Both the position numbers and the translations under genes were made by a program. DNA of 64,000 nucleotides from Pycnopodia helianthoides (taxonomy: Eukaryota > Echinodermata > Asteroidea > Forcipulatida > Asteriidae): assembly GCA_032158295.1 (NCBI GenBank), contig CM063244.1, positions 6,018,510-6,082,509 on the forward strand, in the 5' to 3' direction. The notes under the pieces were generated by a model that did not search any database, had not been told where the DNA came from, and saw only the letters and a program-made list of their open reading frames with translations. This document shows positions 49,601 to 61,600 of the stretch, piece by piece (position 1 is the stretch's first letter; each line of letters begins with the position of its first letter).

Positions 49601-52600
49601 AACTATCTTATTTTAATACCCACAAAACCTAATACGTTATTTTCAATCCCCTACAATTTGTGATATATTTTGCTTTGTACTCGCTACTGCCACCTGTGGT
49701 ATGGGTTTTGTGACTGTGAAGACTGGCTTTAATGTTCTATTCTTAATCCTGGTCTGTCCTGGAAAGTGTGTTGACATTTGCTTCTTTTACAGATCGGCTT
49801 ATAGCTTTGATTGGAATCGGTTTAAACGGTTGACCGTAAGTCACAAGTCAGAAACGTTTACCGTTTAGCGTAGATACACAACCCTATCGTTTACTATGCC
49901 GACTGCATCTTTCTTTCTCTCAGGTCCTCTCTGATGAGATCTCCAAGAAGCAGAAGATTGCCGAGGAGACGGAGAAGAAACTGAACGAGTCCCGCGCCGG
50001 CTACCGGCCGATCGCCAAGCACTCCAGCGTCCTGTTCTTCAGCATTGCTGACCTACCCAACATCGACCCCATGTACCAATACTCCCTCATGTGGTTTGTC
50101 AATCTCTACATTAACTCCATCCATGACAGGTAGGCGTCACTTTGGTTTATTCACCATCAGTTAAAATCATGAAGTTTAAATCATTGGGTGAATAAAGAAG
50201 AATTGACTAGAATGGGATTTAAACCTGAGACTTCCGAGTTAACGTACACGTACATGCTAGTGCTTTATCAACTGAGCTATCCAGCCCTATGATGGCCACC
50301 TCTAGATTTTGTCAATATCTCCGGGGTGCAAGTCAGAAGCCAAACAACCTAAAACTGCCATCATTAGGGCAAGACGACTCAGTTGGTAGAGCACCGGTAC
50401 GCTAACCCGGAGGTTGCCAGTACAAACCCCATTCTGGTAAATTTTTCTTCATTCATTCAAAAGCTGAACTAAATTTACCCGGTTAGTTTCAGCATAGTGG
50501 GATTATGTGAATTTAGTGGATGAAAGTCTTGCGACGGTAACATTGATCAGTTCAGAAATGATCAAAATGTGGTGACCCAAAATCAGTTTGTCGTGTACTG
50601 GGGTATGACTAGATTCACCTCAAGGCCATCTCTTGAAAGTTTACCGTGTGTTCATGTACTGTACCTCTGCTTTTGACAACCCAGTAACAAGTCCAAGATC
50701 CTGGAGAAGAGGCTACGCTACCTGTCCGACCACTTCACCTATAACCTGTACTGCAGCGTCTGCCGATCGCTCTTTGAGAAGGACAAACTTCTCTTCTCCT
50801 TCATACTGTGCACCAACATCCTCATGTAAGTAGGAATTTGTCTTTGAAAGAACGGAAAGTCTCTTCTTCAGGTAGACAGTTGCACGTATCCAGACAATGC
50901 ACGCATCATAGGTGTAGAACTTGATCCATGCTACCTATCATACTATTGATTTAAGTTTTTAAAAGTGATCTTTCAATTCAAGTCACATTTATTTCCATAC
51001 TGTCAAAAACACAGCATTACAGAACGCATATACAATGTAATAGCGAACAGAGTAGTTTAAGGTTTATACAGCCAAAGAAAAGGAACAGTATGGAGGCCGA
51101 TTTGATAAGCCGAGGCTTGTAGTAATCAGCAGGGCTAGAATTTGGGGGGAAAAACCCACAAGACCGCAGGGCTTGTAGCTAAAAATATTTACTGGACCAG
51201 AATTTTGAGTACAAGACCAGAATTGAAGTGAGAAGAAAAAAGCCTAAACAGGTTAATATTTGAACTGTTTGAATTTGAAAAAAGCACTGAGAGAAGATTG
51301 ATCTCATTTGTATATTATGGGTATGTAGTCTTTGATAATCAACAGAATTGTATTTATCAGGACTGAAAGTCAACATTTGAACACAAACACAAGACCGCCG
51401 GACTTGTCCGAACATGAGTTTACTGGCCCGATGCTAAAATCACTGGCCTCGGGCCTGCGGTCCAGTGTCAAATTCGAGCCCTGATCAGCCTGTGGACAGA
51501 CAGAGACACTTCAATTTAGCATGCAACTTTATGAATTGGAAAAGTCTACTTTTGTCTGCAACAAGATCAGAAACTTTGGGTAACAATAACAATAACATTA
51601 ATTTTGTGATTGCAGTTTCTCTCACTCAAATCCCCAAAATGAATCAAATCAGATGTTATGGTTTTAAACTTCATCTGCAAAAGAGAAAACAAAATTGTTT
51701 TACCTAAAAGTGAACAAAGATTTGTACTTAATCTTATTGTTGATTATAAGAAGCACTTATACAACCCCCCCTCCTCCCCTCCTCCCCTCCTCCCATTATC
51801 ATTATCCCACATCTTGAAGTATTCATACAGGTCATATGAGTATGCAAATTTGCATCTTTCATCTTTACCAGTTTAATGAATATACATGACCTATTTCAAC
51901 TGGTATTGTACCTTTCACACATTGCATACCCTCCATATCCACTTATACCGACCACTCCTTCATTCCTGCCTGATGAATATTCAGAAGCATGATACAAACT
52001 TCCCCCTGATATAAATCTTGCATGTTAATCCTACCCATGGGATATCCATGAGCATGTAAATTAATTGTCCCCACCGAGCTTGCGTATTAATTCCCCGTAC
52101 AAAAATTAGCATGTTAATTTGATTTTGTCTATGAATATTCATGAGCATGTATATTAATTCCACCAATGGCATTTCTCTGTGCATGCTTTATTTCTTTATA
52201 TCTTTCCCCATCACCACATCTACTATACCACAGTGCGGAGGGTGAACAGCATGCGTAAGTTGCCATCATTTCTTGTAGTCTTCTTCAGTGTGCTTCTTTT
52301 TTTGTTTCTTCCCTGCAACTAACAACATTGTTTTGATACTCGCATTTCTCATTCAATTCATTTATTTTCCCTGTCATTTGTGTGTTCCACTTCTCATGGT
52401 GCTTAGTACTGCGAGGTAGCGTTTGGCATGTTGTGGCCGAGCGGTCAAGCGCAATGGACTCGAGCTCCGACGTCTCTGATCGGCTGAGTGAGGGTTTGAG
52501 CACCGCCTTCATGCGACTTGACGCTATTCCATTTCAAATAATCCTGTTTTTACGCGGTCACCCTAAACTGCATACAGTTAGACGTGTCACAAGATCGAAG

Positions 52601-55600
52601 AAGAATGAGAGGGGGACCAGTTGCTCTTTGACTTGATGCCTCTTTTGCGGGGCACCATACTTGAGCGCGCACGTAGAGTGGATCAGCAGCAGGCCTTATT
52701 AAAATGTACCAAATATACTGGCACATAATAATTAACCAATACCAGGGGTTATGAGTAATCAGTGCATGCTTGGGGGAAAAAAATGGTGCAGCAAGATCGA
52801 TCACCCCTGGGATCGAGGTGTATTTTTTCTTTGAGAAGGTCGTCAGTATTTTCCCATGATGCACTTTGAAATGATGCCCTCTATGGGGCAAGCTGTTGGT
52901 GGCGTACTGAAGTTTGAATCATTCCTGTTTATTTTGCTGAATCGGAACTGGGCCCTTTTCCATGGAGCTGCTTCAGCAGAAAATAAAATTTTATGCTAAG
53001 CAAGACAAGAAGGATACCAGTCACAGATGTTACGTATGACTCGGCATTTTGGCTGGTATACCTTATTCTGAAAAGTATAATTTTGTTGGACATAAAAATG
53101 TTAAGCAGTATTTTCTGCAGGTCTATGAAATTGGGCCCTGGTTTTTGTTTGTTTGTTTGTGTGGGCTTTTTTTTAAGAAAAAAAAAACAGAGAGACTATT
53201 ATCATGCCATTGGATTGGTACCCTGTATACCAGAATTTGGTTGTTACATATACACTATAAGGTACCAGTCTGCTTTCCTGGCCGCCTCGGTTTCATAACC
53301 TGCATTTGAAAGGGAAGATAAATAAGCAGTTTGATAATGGCATACATGTATATGTGCAAAATAATTTATAAGCTCTGTGCTTGTCTTGTGGCCCAATCAG
53401 GGGCCTTTTTGTCAGAACTTGAGTTGGGCTCTGGCTCCGACTTGGTCTCCTCGCTTCATCAATTTTGGAGCAGAGAGCGTTTTGCATGTTTTTGTTCAAT
53501 GTCAAACAGAGTCTGGAGCTGGAGACAGAGTCTAAGCTGAGGTTTTGGAAAAAGTCCCTGATCACATTTTGGCTGTGGGTTTTATTTGGTTGAAGATTTA
53601 GCATTGGTTTTTGTGCGTACCTTTTTCCATGAAGTTACATAAATTGATCCGCTGAGCTATATCACAAAACCACCTTTTATCTTTAAATCTTTAACTTGAC
53701 ATAACACAACTTTGGAAAAAATACAGAATAGTGATGTCACTGTTTTCAAATAAATCTATTTTGGAAGTTAATGCCCCCCCCAAAAAAAAATGCTCTTACT
53801 TTTAAAGGTAGGGTCATAGATTGGTTTTTGTCAATGTAATGCTATTTACAGGCAAAATTATAAAGAAAGATGCAATAAAAGTCACATGTGAAAGTTACAG
53901 TTAAATACAGTGTCTACTTGCTGAGAAAACAGCCAAAAAATGGTCCCGCTATTTTCACAAGAACATCAAATCCATCAATTTTCAGCGAGGTGACAGCGGG
54001 TACCAACCGCATCTCTTGCCTCCGCATTTGCAAACCGAAACCAACACACATATTCTCTCAAATTGAATCCTTTCTCAAAATAGTTTTTCTCACCAAGTAA
54101 GTTTCTGTGGTCATTAATGTTTTGAGTATTTACCAATCTATGGTACCTTGTTCTTAATTTTATTTTGGGGTCTGCCAGGTACTTTTTTTCCTGTATCCAC
54201 CTATTCATATTTTTTTCAAACATAAAGACGTTTCTTTCATTCCCCCCTTCCCCTTCCTCCATGACAGGGATAAGAAGGAGATGGACCAGGAGGAGTTTAT
54301 GTTCTTCCTGACCGGTGGCGTTGGTCTGGAGAACAAACTGGAGAACCCGGACTCCTCGTGGCTCTCTGACCGGAGCTGGGACGAGATATGCAGAATGTGT
54401 GACAGAGCCGCCTTCAAAGGGTTCAGGTACTGTCTGTTTTTGTGCTGTTGGTGTGTCTCTTTTTAGTCACGATAAGGCCCAAAATCCATGTGTCCGTCAC
54501 GTATTGTGCGTAACACCTAGTGCGCAATGCATACAAATGAAAATACAAGTCGAGCAATGTATAGAATTCCATGTATCTTTATTGCGTACTGCGTTATCCA
54601 TAAAGAGTATGTCCACTGCTTTGCGTGTATGTTCATTTGAAAGGATTGCGTACTACGCATTGCGCACAACACATGACGGACACATAAAACCGTTGTCATC
54701 CGGTCTGATAAATGGTTTGATATACCAAACACCCACACACAGCTCCTTGTCGTTTGATTGGGGGAACATTTGTCTTGAGTCTACATTTATTTTGCCTTGT
54801 ATACTTCCGGGACTTTTCCGGGAGTTGTATGGATAATTAAAGGACTCTGGGGATGCTTCGTAGTATCATTTCCAAAATAAAAGTCCCCGTCCGTTCAGCT
54901 CAACGAGGCAAGGTCCTGTCACATGGGAGTCCACGTTGTTCAGAAGATTTGTTTTGGGGGTGATTTTCAGAGTGTTTGGTGGATTTTAGTTTCTGTGTCT
55001 ATTCTGTGTTTATTTTGAAAAAAAATCAAGGATCTATGTGTGAGTTATTTAAAATAAATATTGAATGCATTTTGTTCGTGATTGTCTCAGAATATAATCT
55101 CTCGGTGAAATCTGGCTTTTTCCATTTCCCTTCCTGATTTTGTGAAATGGAATAGTCCAGATTTCACCTGGTGGTTATATTCTGCGACAGGGCACTCATA
55201 TGCATCCGATATGTATATAATATAAACCAAGGACCAATCCGTTTGGCTCCCTGCTTTGTGCATTGGCCAATGCAGACCGCGACAGCACACCCAAAAAGTC
55301 TCTGACAGAAGTCCAAGGCGTTAAAATTCCCCAAAACAACTCTAGCTGCAATCAGTTTGTGTTTCTGCTTCACAGTGCAAGATCAACGTAACGTTCCTAC
55401 TACTCATTTAAATTTTCTTCCGCTGTTCCATTTCCATAGGGACCACTTCCAAGACCATTTAGAAGAGTGGCGAAATCTGTATAACAGCAAGGAGCCGCAC
55501 AAGGAGACATTCCCCGCCCCCTGGAACAAGAAGCTGTCAGACTTCCAGAAGGCTATTGTTATCAGGTGTCTCAGGCCAGATAAGGTAAAAGATTTGCATT

Positions 55601-58600
55601 CTGTCTAGAATTGTATGCCCCAGGCTCGATTCCACAAAGCACTAGGAATGTGACCTTTAGATGAGTTGCCAATTACCACCAATGTGATTTTTATGCAGGG
55701 AGGTTTCCCTTGTGGTTTATTTCTTGATATTTGAAATAAAAAAGTTGCATCCCCTGATGGTGATCTCTTGGCTGCCGCTTCCCAGGTTGTTTCGTTAACT
55801 TGGGTGTGATTCCTGGCTACACGACAGTTAACGGCTGTATGGCTTCTGACTGGCACCCCGAACAAAGATATTGACCAAATAGGGAGACCGCCAACATAGG
55901 GCTAGATAGCTCAGTTAATCTGGAGGTCGCTGGTTCAAATCCCGCTCTAGTCGATTTTTCTTTGTTCAACCCCAAATTATTTAAAATTTACAGAGTCATT
56001 TTCCCTTTCGGCTTATTACTTGAATTGTTTACAAAAGGCAAGAGATATAAAATACAAAACAGCAGATTACACAATGCGGTATACGCCCCAAAGGACAATG
56101 GCACAAAAGGAATTACAAAAAAGTAAACTTTAAAACTTTGTAGTTGTTTTCCAAATGCCATTAGACAAGAAACAACCTAAAAGCCACAACACCACAAGAA
56201 GAAAAAATAATGCAAATTACACCAGAACAAGATTTCTGTTAACCACTAAAAAGCAAAAGAGTAAAATCAACAATGCTACAGAATGATGACATAGCCAATT
56301 AAAAGAGAAAACAAGTTCTCCACAACTCCTTATTTTATGTCTGTTGGTAATCTCAGAACCCGGCACCAGACGATAATTTGTAAGATTTTGGTAAATGAAT
56401 GAAGGCTACAAACGACAGCGTCTTTTACTTCAGAGGGGTTCGCATCCCACAGCCTGGGAAAACAATTAAACAGAGAGTGATGAGGGATGAAGTTGGTTCC
56501 TTGTGGACGCCGGTTCGAATCCCACCTCAGATTAGGGCCTTTCATATGGCCTTGGGTTTTCAGTCCCTACCTGGTTATGTTTTTATTCCCCTGTTTAGGG
56601 TTTTCCTTTCTCATCTAAAATTTAATTATTTTTTTTTCAACTTCTCTACTTCAGGGACCAGCTTCAGTGCTAGTTGCTTTAAATACCGATCCCTTGTTTT
56701 GTGACCAGAAAGATTAATAGATAATATTATAAATATTATGACTTCACATTTTGCTTAGCAACCGTTAATTTATCTTATGTCTTCACAGGTTGGCCCGCTT
56801 GTCACCGACTTTGTCGTCAGCAAGCTCGGTCAGAAGTTTGTCCAGCCGCCGCCGTTTGACCTGGCTAAGAGCTTTGTGGACTCCCACTCCTGTGCCCCTC
56901 TCATCTTTGTTCTGTCCCCCGGGGCTGATCCCATGGCTGCCCTGCTCAAGTTTGCCGGTGACAAGGGATTCAGCGGAGAGAAGTTCAATGCTATCTCGCT
57001 AGGACAGGGACAAGTAAGTCGTCGAAATGTTCCTTTTTCTGAAAATGACGGACACATTTTTAAAGGCTTTGAGATTAAAATTCAAAGAGACTTATGTTAT
57101 CTTTACAAAATGAAACTCTCTTCCGGTAAGACAGGAACAACTAAGGACAACTATACCAGGACTGAGAAATTTCAGACTTTTATTTGAATTCAGACTTGTT
57201 TAAGTCTTCCTGGTAAACAAAGAATGCTGTAAATTTCTCCAAATTAAACAAGTCGGGCTCTGTGCTCGACCTCTCTAGTGCTGCAGATACTGTTCCCATC
57301 ACTTAAGAGAGACTTATTACATGGTGTTTCCTTAAACCTTAATTTTATCTTCACCATGCAAAGTTTCAAATACTACTTGAATGAAACTAACGATTGCTCG
57401 TTGTGGCGTTTTGTGTAAAAACAGGGTCCCGTAGCAGCCAAGCTGATCGAGGCAGCCAGGCAGGAGGGCACCTGGGTAGTGCTTCAGAACTGTCACTTGG
57501 CAGTCTCTTGGATGACCGCGCTGGAGAAACTCTGTGAGGAGTTCACCCCGGAGACGGTGGTTGGTGATTTCAGACTCTGGCTGACCAGCTACCCATCAGA
57601 CAAGGTGTGTATTCAAAGAGACCCACCCCCCCCCCCCCACACCAACCTTCTTGGTATCATCAACAAGTGCAGCTGTTTCATTTAATTTATTTATTGATTT
57701 AGTTATTTAAACTGTGGATAAGGCACCTCCAGACCATTCAACCCCATGGTCTGAACATCCAAGAAGGAAAAGACTAACAAGGATTTGTCTTTGCTTTCAC
57801 CTTTTTCCACATATATCCCCTTTTTTAGTCTCATTCACTAAGTTTTTTGCCTTTTCTCTCTTCCCAACTTTGATTTTGTACTTTGTGTTTCCAACCTCTT
57901 GTGATCAAACCAGCCTCTTCCCTCAATCCCCCCCCCCCGTCTCCATTTTCATTGTTCATCTCTTGCTTTTTCTTTGCAGCTCTAGACATTTTCCAAGTTC
58001 TTTTTCCGCATCAGATATGAATGGTTTTTTTAAATTATTATTTATTTTGTAGTTTCCGGTGACCGTACTCCAGAACGGTGTGAAGATGACCAACGAGCCT
58101 CCAACCGGCCTGAGGATGAACATGCTACAATCTTACATCAGCGATCCAATCAGCGATGAGGAATTCTTTGCATCTTGCCCTGGCAAAGAGGCTGTGAGTA
58201 GACCTCTACACAAATTCCATTTCCCTTTTTTTTTCTTCTTTTTGAATAAAGCCGTGTTTCCCTTGTGGTTCAATACTTGGAAAATAATATGCTAATGTAA
58301 GCTTTTTATTTTGTTGTACCCCCAATTCTCACAAGCTAACAGGTTGCCCCATCATAATTAATCCAATGCCCACCAGACATCAGTGCCTAGACTGGCTGTC
58401 TGGGACGTGACAAATTGATGAGTTTTTTTAATGACCTCCGACCACCCTCATCTTCACTGTCCATGCCACACCATGGAGCTACATGGTCAAACTGACCCCT
58501 TCTTGACCAATAATAAAAGTCTTATTTTCCTTTCTGAGTCTCTTTCTATCCTTGCTTGCTAATCTTGTACTTCACTGGACATCTTTGTATAGCCATACAG

Positions 58601-61600
58601 TTGTCATTAGACAATTCTGTATCTATAGCCCAAAGAGGAGAGTCTACACTTGAGTTTTGATTTGTATGCGTTATCGGTCAGTTTCTTATGTAACACCTCT
58701 ATTTTAAGTGTTACACTAATTAGAAAGTTAGATTAGACACTTGAGGGCGCACTGAGGGTGCCCCGCATAACGATTTAGCCAAGGTCACTTCTATTAAGAG
58801 TACTCACACAGGTTACTATTTATTTTGTTTGTTTGTGATTCAGGCGTGGGAGAAGCTGCTGTTTGGGATGTGTTTCTTCCATGCTCTGGTTCAGGAGAGG
58901 AGGAAGTTTGGTCCGTTGGGTTGGAATATCCCTTACGGTTTCAACGAGTCCGATCTCCGCATTAGCATCAGGCAGTTACAGGTGAGGAGTTCTCTTTGGC
59001 AAAAGGCCCGTTAACTTTCTGAACAACAATACGGGGAAATTGATATCAATATTTCTGTATAAATCGTCAGTTTCCACAAGTGACGATTGCACTAATTAGC
59101 ATGACCGACGAATCACTAGATTGACCATTTTACAAACTTTGTCACTTTCGTCACCCCTCAGATGTTCGTCAATGACTACGATGACGTCCAGTAGACGCCA
59201 TCACCTACCTGACCGGAGAGTGTAACTACGGCGGCCGCGTGACGGACGACCGCGACAGACGCTGCCTCCTGACCATTCTGGCGGATTTCATCTTGCCCAA
59301 GATTGTCCACGACCCAAGCATAAGTTCTCGCCGAGCGGGAACTACTACGCTCCTCCCGGTGGGACCTATGAGGAATACTTGGAGTTCATTAAGGTAAATA
59401 ATAATAGTGGCTTCTTATATAGCGCTCTTTTCAGTCACTCAGTGACTCAAGGCGCTTCAACATTCAGTATTTTCCTGCAAGGTATTGTGGAGCTACGTTT
59501 TGAATCCTTTACATAGCACCATGTAATGGTTTACAAGGTGCTGTGGCACAATATCTGCCAATCAAACCAGGAACACTGGGGTGAACCCTTCTCTTTTTGA
59601 TAAGTGCACTGGGTTCTTTTACGTGCATTACACAACACATGGTACCTACGGCTTTACGTCCCATCCTGAGGACAAAGGAATAATGGTTATGTTAATATAC
59701 ATTAATTTCTGTTTTATTTTTCACAGAGCATGCCCACAGTACAGGAACCGAGATCTTTGGCATGCACGAGAACGTGGACATCTCCAAGTCCCTGCAGGAA
59801 ACCAAACAGATCTTTGATTCCATCTTACTGACTCAAGGAGGCAGGGTAAGCGCAGGAGGAGGCAAGACCGACGATGTCTCTTTGAGATTGCACAGGACAT
59901 CCTCTCCAAGGTACGTTTTTTCTTCTTTACATTTGAACCCTTGCGGTGTCCCAGGACGATTAAACATATACAGGATTTGTAAAGCTGACAAATTAGTCGC
60001 AGACAGTATGCATGTTTTTTTGTGATCATTTCAGACTCAAACTGGTTCATTTATCTCTTGATTACTTCCAGTCATGCATCAAAGTTCAAAGTATTTATGG
60101 GAAGGGGGTCATCCTTTCTGGAGATCACTTTCAAACAGTTTTTTTTTTTAGGTCTTAGTGTTAGTCTCACCCACTTTATCGCAGCAGTTTTTGTTGTTGT
60201 CTTGTCAAATTTTGTAATTAACTTTCTTTCTTCATTTTGTTCAGTTACCCAAAGACTATGATCTGGAGGAAGCCTTGAAGAAGTTCCCAGTGATTTATAA
60301 TGAAAGTATGAACACTGTGTTGGTTCAAGAGATGGAACGCTTTAATAAGTGAGTAGACTGTCTGCTACATCATCATCATAGTAATAATAATAAAGCACTG
60401 GGGGAAACATCTAGATGATACAGGGACTACTGTGAGGGTAGATCTGTTAGGGAAGGCGACGATTTTTTGGATCAGCAAGGATCCTGAGAAAGACCCTTGA
60501 GATCTAAGGCTACGGGGCGTAGCCCGAATCAAGGAGTTTTGCATGCTGTGATAAAATGAAACGATAATAATGATACGCAGTTTTTCTGTAGCGCTTTATC
60601 TATGCCTTCTTCCCAGAACAATTTGCACAGCACAGGAGACAGGGTTCTCCTTGATGCACAGGCTAGTGTATTGGGCTCAAATTGCCTGCAGATACGTGAA
60701 AAGTAGGGCCAATCTAGTGGATATTACCATTTAGAATGCCCCAAATTCATGGTAGGGCTTTTAAAACCAAAGATGAACACCAAAGTAAAAAAAATTCAGA
60801 GAACCTCGTTTCAATTTAGCGTGCTTAGGCAAAACTTTTAAAGTTTGGGTCCAGAACGCCCCACAGGTTTGAAAAATGCTGGGGAGAGCCCTGGTGGATT
60901 TACCACACGGTGTTACCGCAAACCAAATGTACAATTTCATTGTCACTACAAGAACTGTTTTTGTATCTGAAATAAACCCACTTGAAAAGAAGTCGATCTT
61001 CCGTCATGGTTTTTCCTACTTGAATCATTTCTTTATCCGTCTCCTCACAGTTTGATGAAGACCATCCGCAGCAGTCTTCAGAATCTCCAGAAGGCAATCA
61101 AGGGTCTGGTGGTCATGTCTTCAGAGCTTGAAGCCGTCGCTAGCAATCTCCTCATTGGAAAGGTAGACCTCTCAGAATCCCATTGCTACTAACCCTTTAC
61201 TCCCTCGGCCCACTTGCCTAAAGGTGACCTCAATCCTCCTATATCCTCCTCACCTATGCCACTCCACACCAAATTGTTTGGACTTAAGATTGGAATACCA
61301 GTGATAAGCATTTGTGATGCGATCAAGCTAAATGAGTCTTTTGTCGACCCTTGTAAATTTGAGTTTTTTTTATCTATTTGAAAGAAGTACAGTCTCAGCT
61401 TTAAGGATATGAAAACCCCGTGTTGATACCACCTTTGGTTCAAAAGTTATGGAAGTCGAAGATATGTATAGAAATGTAGACCCCTGTCGACCTATTTTGG
61501 CCTGTTATTCAATAATGCATTTACCGACAAACGACTCATTTAGCTTGATCGCATCACATTTGTTGTTTCGGCCTAAGGCCCTCAGTCCTTCAGAAGCCTT

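Noticed and set aside
59845..59850. Donor GGTAAGC within exon 58 as the true exon end
   Set aside because: Ending there would drop the [16 protein letters not shown] block that joins smoothly to [11 protein letters not shown] in exon 59.
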